Below, piece after piece: positions 7,463 to 14,080 of a DNA stretch of 14,080 nt. Under the pieces are notes generated by a model. It ran no database searches and was not told where the DNA came from. It saw nothing but the letters and a program-made list of their open reading frames with translations. Made by a program: the position numbers and the translations under genes. This DNA comes from Fontimicrobium_A sp034506455 (GTDB taxonomy: Bacteria; Zhuqueibacterota; Zhuqueibacteria; Residuimicrobiales; Krinioviventaceae), in contig JAPDPN010000082.1 of assembly GCA_034506455.1 (NCBI GenBank), positions 1 through 14,080 on the forward strand, written 5' to 3'. How positions within the stretch are numbered: position 1 is the stretch's first letter; the number at the start of each line of letters is the position of its first letter.

Positions 7463-9469
7463 ATGAAGCCGAAACTTCGGATCAGCTTTCCGGCCGTTAT
7501 GATTCTGCTGCTCCTGCAGCCTGCCTTTTCCGAGCCCTCATCGAATTGTAACAAACTCGTGCATTACCGTATCGAGGTCGCTTTGGATGAAAAAAGCGGG
7601 ACCCTCGACGGAAAGGAACGCATCATTTGGCGAAACCCCGGTGAGGCGACCGATGAGGTGCAGCTGCATTTTTACATGAACGCCTTTAAAAACAATCAAT
7701 CCACTTTTCTACGCGAAACATTTCAACGTACGCCCAAAGGGGCGCGGGCTCTGGCCCGCTTTAAAGATGGATGGGGTTATTGCGAGCCCAAAACGATTTT
7801 TGCCGAGGCTCCAGGAATTTTCCCCAGAACCGATCTTGCTTCTGCTTTGCAGTTCATCGCACCGGACGACGGCAATGCCGATGATGAAACGGTAGGCCGG
7901 TTGCTGCTGCCGAGAGCTGTTCCCTCAGGTGCAGAGCTCGTGCTGGAAATTGAATTCGTTACCCAATTGCCGCGCCGGGCGCCCCGCACCGGTCGACATG
8001 GTGATTATTTTTTTGCCGGACAGTGGTTCCCTAAAATTGGTGTAAGACAGGGAGATCGGTGGAATTGTCATCAGTACCACGCCTCCACAGAGTATTTTGC
8101 AAATTACGGCGATTATGAGGTCGCCGTGACGATTCCGAAAAACTATCAGATCGGCGCTTCAGGAGTACAAGTCGAGGAGCGTGCGGCCGGTGCAGAACGC
8201 AAAACCGTCGTCTTTCGCGGCGAGTGTATCCACGATTTCGCCTGGACTGCTTCGCCGCGCTACTGTACGGCAGAGCGCACTTTTCAACACCCCGAACTGC
8301 CGGCCGTTACCATGCGGCTTCTCCATCAGCCCGAACATCGAAAATATGTCGATCGCTATTTCGATGCAACCGCCAATACGCTCAAGCATCTCGGTCTGTG
8401 GTATCTGCCCTATCCGTATCCGCAGATCACCATCGTCGATGCGGCATTTCGCTCCAATGTCGCCGGTATGGAGTACCCGACGCTGTTCACCACCGGCGCC
8501 GATTGGCTGGAGGCTACCGGCAGCTTTGAGCCCATCGGACTGACGATCCACGAATGCACGCACCAATGGTTCTACGGCATGCTCGGCAGCGATGAAACGG
8601 AATCCGCCTGGCTGGACGAAGGATTTACGGTTTACGCTGCCGGCCGCTGCTTTCTTGCCGCATATGGACAAAAGCGCTATTCCAAAACTTACCTGAGTCG
8701 CGACGGTTTCGGCATTCCGTGGACATTTTCGGAGGTGTTGGTAGACCCTCGCGAAGAAACGCTGCAGCTGCATCGCGAGCGCGGTCATCGCGACAAGATG
8801 AGCACGCCGTCCTATCAATTGATCGACCGCGCCGCTTATCGCAACAATGCCTATGAAAAGCCTTCGCTCATGTTGTGGACTCTGGAAGGTCTTTTGGGCG
8901 AGGATGTCTTTCAACGCACCCTGCGCGATTATGTGCGTGAGATGCAGTTTCGCCATCCGACGAGCCAAGATTTTATAGCTGCCGTGCAGCGCCACACGAC
9001 GCAGGACATGTCGGCATTCTTTGAGCAACTGCTCGACGGCTACGGCATCGTCGATTATGCCGTCGTAGAAATCAACGCGCAAAAGCTGCCCGGAGCCGAA
9101 GGCTTTTTCGGCAGAGGCGGGGATAGGCGTCATGAAAAGCGGCCGGCAACAGGAGAGTGGCTTTCTCTGGTGCATGTCGAGCGCAAGGGGGAGATAACCC
9201 TACCGGTCGAGATGGTCGTGACTTTTGAAAACGGCGAAACGGTACGCGAAAAATGGGACGGAAAGCAGAACTATCGAATTTTTCGCTATGTGACCAAATC
9301 GCCCATCGAGCAGGCACAAATTGATCCCGAGCGCAAGATCTGGCTCGATGTCGATCCTGCAAACAACGGACGCTACCGTAAATCGGATCCGTTTCCATCC
9401 TTACGCTGGACGTTGCAATGGCTCTTTTGGCTGCAGCATTTGATGGAAACGGCAGCCGTTATTTCCTAA
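7463..9469 (+). CDS. Secreted M1-family (gluzincin) metallopeptidase
   Basis: The product is 668 residues from ATG 7463, with GGAGGAGG at 7452-7459; ATG 7460 is an equally close alternative. A signal peptide is clear: K2, K4 and R6, then a hydrophobic core to about 19, with probable cleavage after A-F-S at 23. The zinc site is H363-E364-C-T-H367, with the third ligand E386 in W-L-D-E-G-F-T, giving H-E-x2-H-x18-E. G335-M336-E337-Y338-P replaces the classic G-x-M-E-N substrate motif, and Tyr464 (A-Y-E-K-P) fits the transition-state-stabilising Tyr. The N-terminal 300 residues are the β-saddle domain. After about 500 come a short helical part and a β-rich C-terminal domain, then a Trp/Leu-rich end. 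It should be an exported aminopeptidase or related peptidase. The substrate is unknown. Confidence 0.9.
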   Translation: MKPKLRISFPAVMILLLLQPAFSEPSSNCNKLVHYRIEVALDEKSGTLDGKERIIWRNPGEATDEVQLHFYMNAFKNNQSTFLRETFQRTPKGARALARFKDGWGYCEPKTIFAEAPGIFPRTDLASALQFIAPDDGNADDETVGRLLLPRAVPSGAELVLEIEFVTQLPRRAPRTGRHGDYFFAGQWFPKIGVRQGDRWNCHQYHASTEYFANYGDYEVAVTIPKNYQIGASGVQVEERAAGAERKTVVFRGECIHDFAWTASPRYCTAERTFQHPELPAVTMRLLHQPEHRKYVDRYFDATANTLKHLGLWYLPYPYPQITIVDAAFRSNVAGMEYPTLFTTGADWLEATGSFEPIGLTIHECTHQWFYGMLGSDETESAWLDEGFTVYAAGRCFLAAYGQKRYSKTYLSRDGFGIPWTFSEVLVDPREETLQLHRERGHRDKMSTPSYQLIDRAAYRNNAYEKPSLMLWTLEGLLGEDVFQRTLRDYVREMQFRHPTSQDFIAAVQRHTTQDMSAFFEQLLDGYGIVDYAVVEINAQKLPGAEGFFGRGGDRRHEKRPATGEWLSLVHVERKGEITLPVEMVVTFENGETVREKWDGKQNYRIFRYVTKSPIEQAQIDPERKIWLDVDPANNGRYRKSDPFPSLRWTLQWLFWLQHLMETAAVIS

Positions 9470-9488
9470 ACGTATGAGGAGCGGAAAA

Positions 9489-10457
9489 ATGGTCGGCAAA
9501 ATCATACAAAACGGATGGAATACGGTTATAAAGCTGCGCCGCGCCGTGGGAGTGATCTATCTCGTCAATTTGTTGATCGCTGCGGCTCTTTCCATACCGC
9601 TGTTTTTCGGCCTGCATCGTTATTTGGATTACTCGACCCTTCGTTCGGAAATGAGCAGCGGTTTCAGTTATGCCTGGTGGAGTGCTTTCAATTTTCGCGC
9701 GGAAGGCCTGGCGGCCACCCTTCGGCCGAGTCTCAGCGGTGGTTTTGGACCGATTTTCGACAACCTCGAGCTGCTGATTTCCGGCAACTGGACCGCCTAC
9801 GGTGTTGCCGTCTTTGTCCTCGGCATCGCTTATGTGCTGCTTGCCGCTTTTTTCAACGGCGGTTTTGTCGGACTTGCGGTCGAGGAGCGTCCCTTTTCTA
9901 CTCAGCGATTTTTTTCCCAATCGGGACTCTATTTCCACCACATGGCCGCGCTGGCGGTTACGGCTTTGCTCCTCTTTCTCGGCATTTACAAAGGGCTTTA
10001 TCCTCTCGTTTTTTCCCTGGTCGATAAGCTGACGACTGGTTCCCTTTCCCAGCCTTGGGTCTGGTTTGTCAATTTGGTCGCCTATTTATTGCTTATCAAG
10101 GTGATTTTCATCGTTACCATGATTTTTGATTATGCGCGGGTGATTTTGATAACGGATAAAAAAGAGTCTGCCTGGATCTCGATCGGGCTGGCAACTTTGT
10201 TTGTTTTTCGTCATTACCGCGCCTGGCTCATCAACGCTCTGCTGGTCGGCGTCGGCGTGCTCGGCACCTTGACGGCTGCTCTGCTGTTGTCCGCGTTCCG
10301 CTCTACGGCATTTTGGTCGCTGCTGACCCTGTTCGCTCTCCAGCAGCTTTTCATTTTGGGATTGATTTCTCTGCGGCTTACTTTTTACGCGAGCCAGGTG
10401 GAGTATTACCGTCGGCAGAAAGAAGCAGAGACCTTGGTGCGGAAAAAACGGCTTTAG
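9489..10457 (+). CDS. Six-helix integral membrane protein of unknown function
   Basis: I do not recognise this 322-residue protein. Hydrophobic segments at about 20-41, 103-130, 151-176, 190-214, 244-269 and 273-297 suggest six membrane helices. A periplasmic or cytoplasmic loop of about 60 residues (42-102) follows the first helix, and the C-terminal 25 residues are charged and basic. The motif F-D-Y-A-R-V-I-L-I-T-D (213-223) after helix 4 is seen in uncharacterised multi-pass proteins such as DUF4013/YciC-like families; this link is from memory and weak. ATG 9489 is preferred over ATG 9474 because AGGAG (9477-9481) sits 7 nt before it. It lies 19 nt after the M1 peptidase and 24 nt before the amidase, so a part in envelope maintenance is inferred from context only. 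Confidence 0.8.
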   Translation: MVGKIIQNGWNTVIKLRRAVGVIYLVNLLIAAALSIPLFFGLHRYLDYSTLRSEMSSGFSYAWWSAFNFRAEGLAATLRPSLSGGFGPIFDNLELLISGNWTAYGVAVFVLGIAYVLLAAFFNGGFVGLAVEERPFSTQRFFSQSGLYFHHMAALAVTALLLFLGIYKGLYPLVFSLVDKLTTGSLSQPWVWFVNLVAYLLLIKVIFIVTMIFDYARVILITDKKESAWISIGLATLFVFRHYRAWLINALLVGVGVLGTLTAALLLSAFRSTAFWSLLTLFALQQLFILGLISLRLTFYASQVEYYRRQKEAETLVRKKRL

Positions 10458-10460
10458 CAA

Positions 10461-10472
10461 CGCCCTAGGGCG
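10461..10472. repeat. 12-bp perfect palindrome between membrane protein and amidase genes
   Basis: CGCCCTAGGGCG reads the same on both strands. It lies in the 24-nt gap, 9 nt before the amidase start. It could fold into a short hairpin only without a usable loop, so it may be an operator half-site pair or chance. There is no T-tract, so it is not a terminator. Confidence 0.5.
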
Positions 10473-10481
10473 AGTGAGACC

Positions 10482-12284
10482 ATGAAGCGGCGGGCGTTTG
10501 CTCTGATCATCTCGACGATAGGGCTCCTCACGGGGTCTGCGAGCCTGCTTTCGCAGGTGCGGCTTTCCATTGTTTATCCCCAAGAGGGCGATACCCTGCG
10601 CGCCTTTGCCTACGACAGCACCTATATTTTTGGTCAAGTCTCCCCGCCGCACGCTAAACTGACGATCAACGATCAACCGGTGCGCGTATACAAGAACGGC
10701 GCTTTTCTTGCCTATCTGCCGTTGGCGGAAGGCGAATTCTTTTTTCGCTGTTTGGTCGAAGCGGACGGCACGCAAAAAGAATTCATGCGCCGGATTTTTG
10801 TGCTCAAACCGAAACGATTTCGCGAAGGGGAGTGGGGCATTGATCCTGCGAGCGTAGAGCCGCGCTTGGATCACCAATTAACGATCGGAGATCGGGTTAC
10901 CGTCGCTTTTCAGGGTACGCCTGGTTGCCGCGCCTATTATCGACTTAACGGCGGCGGTAAACTTTATCCCATGCAGGAAACTGCCTACGGCGAGCTGTAC
11001 TATCCTCCCGCAGCTTTCGGCGATGGGAGCGCCGTGCGGGGCACCGGCGAGGGATGGTACGTGGGTACTCTAATTTTGCGGCCCGAGGAGATTTTTAGCT
11101 GGACCGGCATCGAAGTGCTGTTGATCAATGCCTTCGGCGACACGGCCGCGGCGCGGGCGCGCGGCAGAATTGCCTTATGGCCCGAAAATCCTCCGCAAAT
11201 GGCCGAAACGACGCGCGACAAGACCGTGCTTCGCACCCAGAAAGGAAAGAGCTATGCTTATTTCCTCCCACCCGGGGTTCGTTGTCGGGTCACAGGGCAA
11301 GTCGGTGATTATTACCGCATCCGCCTGAGCGATAGTGAGGATGCGTGGGCGGAAAGCGATAAAGTCCGGCTCCTACCCGAAGGCACACCCTGGCTGCCCG
11401 CAGTGGTGCGCGTTGTTCGCGCCGAGGATCGCGGCAATAGGACGCGCGTGCGCGTCTATACCGGCGTCCGCATTCCTTACAAAGTCGAACAGCTTTTCCC
11501 TCAGCAGATAAAAGTGACCTTTTTCGGGGCCGTCGCGCACACTGACTGGATTCGCCGGCTCGGCGCCCAAAACGCAATCCGCGAGATCCAATGGCGACAG
11601 GAGAGCCGCGAAGTCTTTTCGTTGATCCTGCTTCTCAGATCAAAGCATCAATGGGGATACCGCGCCGACTATGATGCGGACGACTGCTTTTACATCGATA
11701 TAAAAAAGCCGCTTGCCAGGCATAAGGGGCTTAAAGGGGTGACGGTGCTTTTGGATCCGGGGCATACGCCGGACAGCGGCGCCGTGGGCCCTGCGGGGAT
11801 AAAGGAAAAGGACGTCAATCTGGCGCTGGCGCGCGAAGCCGCCAAAGAGCTGCAAAAGCGCGGCGCAAAGGTCAAATGGACGCATCAAAGCGGCGAGGGA
11901 ATTGCGCTCAATGAGCGGGCGCGCCTGGCCGAGCAGTCCGGCTGCGACATTCTGCTCAGTCTGCATCACAACGCCGTCCCCGATGGGGTTAATCCGTTGC
12001 TTTTTCACGGCTCCAGCGTTTATTACTACCACCCGCAAAGCGAACCCTTGGCGCGTTTGATTCATGAAAAATTACTGCAAAAGCTCAAGCTGCCCGATTT
12101 CGGCCTTTTCTACGATAATCTGGCCATGTGCCGACCGACCTCGATGCCCGCAGTCCTGATCGAGCCGGCTTTTATGATCCACCCGCTCGAAGAAATGCTC
12201 GTTCAGACGGACATCTATCTTCGCGTCTGTTCGCGCGCTATCGTCGAAGGATTGGAAGAATTTATCCGCAATTATGGGGAATGA
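10482..12284 (+). CDS. Multidomain N-acetylmuramoyl-L-alanine amidase (Amidase_3)
   Basis: This 600-residue exported cell-wall hydrolase cleaves the bond between MurNAc and L-Ala. After a signal peptide (1 to about 25) come two Ig-like β domains (about 26-110 and 115-235), an SH3b-like domain (about 247-299) and an AMIN-like β domain (about 305-408, with V-R-V-Y...P-Y-K-V). The Amidase_3 catalytic domain follows (418-598). Zinc ligands are H428 (L-D-P-G-H), E442 (K-E-K-D) and H495 (L-S-L-H-H-N-A); the catalytic glutamate is E561 (V-L-I-E-P-A-F). All are intact. AMIN and SH3b domains usually target septal or polar peptidoglycan. A SPOR protein four genes upstream fits a septal role. Only a weak Shine-Dalgarno (GAG) precedes ATG 10482. 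It is much longer than E. coli AmiC (about 417 aa) because of the extra N-terminal domains. Confidence 0.9.
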   Translation: MKRRAFALIISTIGLLTGSASLLSQVRLSIVYPQEGDTLRAFAYDSTYIFGQVSPPHAKLTINDQPVRVYKNGAFLAYLPLAEGEFFFRCLVEADGTQKEFMRRIFVLKPKRFREGEWGIDPASVEPRLDHQLTIGDRVTVAFQGTPGCRAYYRLNGGGKLYPMQETAYGELYYPPAAFGDGSAVRGTGEGWYVGTLILRPEEIFSWTGIEVLLINAFGDTAAARARGRIALWPENPPQMAETTRDKTVLRTQKGKSYAYFLPPGVRCRVTGQVGDYYRIRLSDSEDAWAESDKVRLLPEGTPWLPAVVRVVRAEDRGNRTRVRVYTGVRIPYKVEQLFPQQIKVTFFGAVAHTDWIRRLGAQNAIREIQWRQESREVFSLILLLRSKHQWGYRADYDADDCFYIDIKKPLARHKGLKGVTVLLDPGHTPDSGAVGPAGIKEKDVNLALAREAAKELQKRGAKVKWTHQSGEGIALNERARLAEQSGCDILLSLHHNAVPDGVNPLLFHGSSVYYYHPQSEPLARLIHEKLLQKLKLPDFGLFYDNLAMCRPTSMPAVLIEPAFMIHPLEEMLVQTDIYLRVCSRAIVEGLEEFIRNYGE

Positions 12285-12287
12285 TCG

Positions 12288-12320
12288 CTGCGCCGCTACA
12301 TCGATGTTGTTGCGGCGCAG
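12288..12320 (+). terminator. Stem-loop after the amidase gene (possible terminator)
   Basis: CTGCGCCGC (12288-12296) and GCGGCGCAG (12312-12320) pair perfectly over 9 bp. The 15-nt loop itself contains the palindrome ACATCGATGT (12298-12307). It starts 4 nt after the amidase stop, as terminators do, but no T-tract follows. It may slow or end transcription, protect a 3' end, or mark the junction with the restriction-modification module. Confidence 0.4.
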
Positions 12321-12347
12321 AGTGTAATGATATCTGATTGATTCTAC

Positions 12348-12358
12348 AGGAGGTGATC
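12348..12358 (+). promoter_or_regulatory. Full-length Shine-Dalgarno site of the methyltransferase gene
   Basis: AGGAGGTGATC is complementary to 11 nt of the conserved 16S rRNA 3' end (GATCACCTCCT). The AGGAGG core ends 8 nt before TTG 12362. This decides the start: the in-frame TTG at 12338 lies upstream of the site and cannot use it. Confidence 0.85.
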
Positions 12359-12361
12359 TTT

Positions 12362-13285
12362 TTGTCAAACTTGAACCCGACTCCAAACTTGCCGCCGGTT
12401 GTCAAAGAATCCCAGGCTCTTTATCGCTCAAAGATTCAAATCGGCTTTCAGAGGACTTGTTCATGTCCGCCGAATCACCTCAATTGCCTGACGGCCAAGG
12501 AGTGGATCAAATGCCAACTCGGGGTATGGCAGTTTGTCTATGAGGGAAGGGATATTCGCGATAAAAATGTTCATCCGGCGACTTTTCCCATTGCTCTTGC
12601 CAAGCGAGTGATTAGTCTCTTTACGCATGAGGGCGAACTCGTGCTCGATCCGTTCGTGGGAAGCGGAACTACATTATTGGCCGCCCGCGATTTGAGTCGA
12701 AACGCGGTCGGTTTTGATCTGCAGGAAAAATATATCGATCTTTGCCGTGACCGATTGATTACAAACAGTCTGTTCAATCGGGCACAACAAGTAGCCGTCC
12801 AGGATGATGCGCGAAACATACCTTCTTACCTGGAAGCCGAAACGGTCAGTCTGGTATGGACGTCGCCGCCGTATGCCAATCTTTTGAATAGGAAACGTCT
12901 CAATAAATCCAGACGCGACCGCCGCAATGAACAGTTCGGCAGAATAGAACAATATTCTCAGGATCCTCGGGACTTGGGCACTATTGCGCTTGAAGAATAT
13001 ACCACCGCGATGGGAGAAATTTTTGCAATGCTGTTGCCGCTGCTCAAACCCAAGGCACATTGTGTGATCAATGTTCCCGATATGTGGTGGGAGGATCAGC
13101 GGGTTACCATTCATGTCGCTCTAATCGAGGAACTACGAAGACGAGGGTATGAGCTGAGAAACATCATTATCTGGGATAGAACAAATATCGTAAATAAAAT
13201 TGGCATCTTTGGCTGGCCAAGAAATTATATAACTATGGGCACAACATTTGAGTATCTTTTAGACTTTTGGAGGCCGCCGAAATGA
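12362..13285 (+). CDS. Site-specific DNA methyltransferase, probably cytosine-N4 type
   Basis: The product is 307 residues with a TTG start, set by the Shine-Dalgarno at 12348-12358. It is a SAM-dependent exocyclic-amino DNA methyltransferase. Motif I D96-P-F-V-G-S-G-T-T104 binds SAM, and G-F-D-L about 20 residues later fits motif II. The catalytic motif IV is T167-S-P-P-Y171; S-P-P-Y is typical of m4C enzymes, whereas D/N-P-P-Y is typical of m6A. Motif I precedes motif IV. The N-terminus has C33, C35, H39 and C42, then a conserved-looking W-I-K...Q-L-G-V-W-Q-F region. The partner endonuclease family (MvaI/BcnI) is known with m4C methylases, which supports the m4C call. Its stop overlaps the endonuclease start (ATGA). 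Base use is more A+T-rich than in the upstream genes, a sign of transfer. Confidence 0.88.
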   Translation: MSNLNPTPNLPPVVKESQALYRSKIQIGFQRTCSCPPNHLNCLTAKEWIKCQLGVWQFVYEGRDIRDKNVHPATFPIALAKRVISLFTHEGELVLDPFVGSGTTLLAARDLSRNAVGFDLQEKYIDLCRDRLITNSLFNRAQQVAVQDDARNIPSYLEAETVSLVWTSPPYANLLNRKRLNKSRRDRRNEQFGRIEQYSQDPRDLGTIALEEYTTAMGEIFAMLLPLLKPKAHCVINVPDMWWEDQRVTIHVALIEELRRRGYELRNIIIWDRTNIVNKIGIFGWPRNYITMGTTFEYLLDFWRPPK

Positions 13286-14080
13286 ATATTATTACCAAAA
13301 AGCAGCTGATAGAATCTCTCCGTGAAATTAGTGCAAAAGGATGGCATAAAAGCGTCAAGAATACTATTACAACACGAAATGATGGAGCCGTTGGGAATAC
13401 TTTGGAAGCTCTACTCGGGTTAAAGGAGAACAATCTTCCCATTCCCAATATGCGGGAATGGGAACTCAAAGGTCAAAGGCTGCACTCTAATTCTTTAATT
13501 ACCATCAAACACATAGAACCTTCTCCCAGGGCCTCAAAATTGGTTTCGACTTTATTGCTTCCCCTGTACGGCTGGGAGCATAAAGAGGCAGGCAGGAAAT
13601 ACCCGGATAATGAAAAGAGTTTTAGATCCACGACGAGCGCTGCCGGCTATACGAATCGAGGGTTCCGATTGGTTTTAGATCGGCGTCAAAATAGGCTTCG
13701 TTTTGTTTTTGATCCTTATCAGGCCGACCGCACCCGATCGGGAAATTGTCAAATGGCTGGAAAGCGTCGAACGTCGGGTAGGTTTGGGTCCCCTCGACCC
13801 GGAGCCGTATTGGGGATTAGATGATTTGCGATATGAAATTGGCGTAAAAGTGAAAAACTGCTTTTATGTAATAGCAGATACCAAAATTATTAAAGGTCGC
13901 GAATTCTTTAAATACGTTAAACTGCTGGTGCTTTCCGGATTTTCCTTTGATGGTTTTCTGGAATGCATCGAAGAAGGCATTGTCTTGGTTGATTTTGACG
14001 CCCGTTCCGGGCATAACCACGGAACAAAATTCAGAATTAGGCAAAATCAATGGCATAGATTATATGAATCGGTTGAGGAA
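13282..14080 (+). pseudogene. MvaI/BcnI-family type II restriction endonuclease, frameshifted, runs off the window
   Basis: The start ATG 13282 has GGAGG at 13269-13273, 8 nt away, and overlaps the methylase stop. The first 151 codons look like the MvaI/BcnI family: G-N-T-L-E-A-L-L-G-L-K-E-N-N-L, then W-E-L-K (E61, K63 as the E-x-K catalytic pair), E-P-S-P-R-A and Y-G-W-E-H-K-E-A-G. This frame then gives unrelated residues and stops at TGA 13822-13824. In the +1 frame, 115 good codons run from 13736 to the window end: E-I-V-K-W-L-E, P-Y-W-G-L-D-D-L and the family signature V-D-F-D-A-R-S-G-H-N-H-G-T-K-F-R. Dropping one base near 13733-13735 restores one protein of at least 266 residues. As written, the enzyme should be inactive. 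A sequencing error cannot be excluded. The family is clear, but the target site is not readable. Confidence 0.85.
13727..13742 (+). other. Frameshift site in the endonuclease gene
   Basis: The good frame changes here from that of ATG 13282 to the +1 frame. The simplest explanation is one extra C in the CCC run at 13733-13735, since removing it joins D-R-T to D-R-E-I-V-K-W-L-E without loss. A loss of two bases nearby would have the same effect on frame. Confidence 0.75.

Noticed and set aside
8159..9175. Minus-strand open frame of 338 codons opposite the M1 peptidase
   Set aside because: The plus-strand gene carries intact catalytic motifs over the same stretch, so this is an antisense shadow.
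12307..12336. Possible promoter for the methylase gene (TTGTTG with ATATCT/TATCTG)
   Set aside because: Weak -10 match, and the -35 lies inside the stem-loop; not strong enough to call.
13817..14056. Minus-strand open frame over the end of the window
   Set aside because: The plus strand there encodes the conserved C-terminal part of the endonuclease, including V-D-F-D-A-R-S-G-H-N-H-G-T.
1..14080. CRISPR arrays, tRNA or rRNA genes, insertion sequences, phage genes
   Set aside because: I saw no regularly spaced repeats, cloverleaf-like segments, transposase motifs or terminal inverted repeats on either strand.

Overview
The window is about 14 kb of densely packed, plus-strand, protein-coding DNA from a bacterium with an outer membrane. 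The evidence for a Gram-negative envelope is a lapA/lapB pair (lipopolysaccharide-assembly control), a SPOR-domain protein and a secreted AmiC-type amidase. The gene order scpA-scpB-rluB-cmk-ispH-rpsA, a six-domain S1 with a long acidic N-terminal extension, and a secreted M1 peptidase fit a member of the wider FCB or candidate-phylum lineages (for example Calditrichota/KSB1-like). That placement is inference, because no marker in the window fixes the taxon. No RNA genes, CRISPR array, insertion sequence or phage genes are visible, and no gap between genes exceeds 300 bases.

Region 1 (1-5067) is a housekeeping operon: the end of scpA, scpB, rluB, cmk, ispH and rpsA. Neighbouring genes overlap or almost touch (overlaps of 8, 20, 11 and 23 nt, one gap of 3 nt). 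It ends in a clear factor-independent terminator at 5041-5075. It covers chromosome condensation (ScpAB), 23S rRNA pseudouridylation, CMP/dCMP phosphorylation, the last step of the MEP isoprenoid pathway, and ribosomal protein S1.

Region 2 (5155-12284) is an envelope gene cluster with gaps of at most 29 nt: lapA, lapB, a TPR+SPOR secreted protein, a secreted M1-family gluzincin peptidase, a six-helix membrane protein of unknown function, and a multidomain N-acetylmuramoyl-L-alanine amidase. The layout suggests co-transcription, and the products together point to control of LPS and peptidoglycan at the envelope or septum.

Region 3 (12285-14080) is a restriction-modification module of visibly lower G+C. 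It holds a SAM-dependent amino-methyltransferase with a TSPPY (m4C-type) motif, followed by an overlapping restriction endonuclease of the MvaI/BcnI family. The endonuclease gene carries a +1 frameshift near 13733-13735. Its N-terminal part (13282 to about 13734) and C-terminal part (about 13736 to the window edge) are both well preserved but lie in different frames. This module, its frameshift and its full-length Shine-Dalgarno/TTG start are the most interesting items here. I did not find a convincing wholly new system. The unknown membrane protein inside the envelope cluster is the best candidate for new biology.
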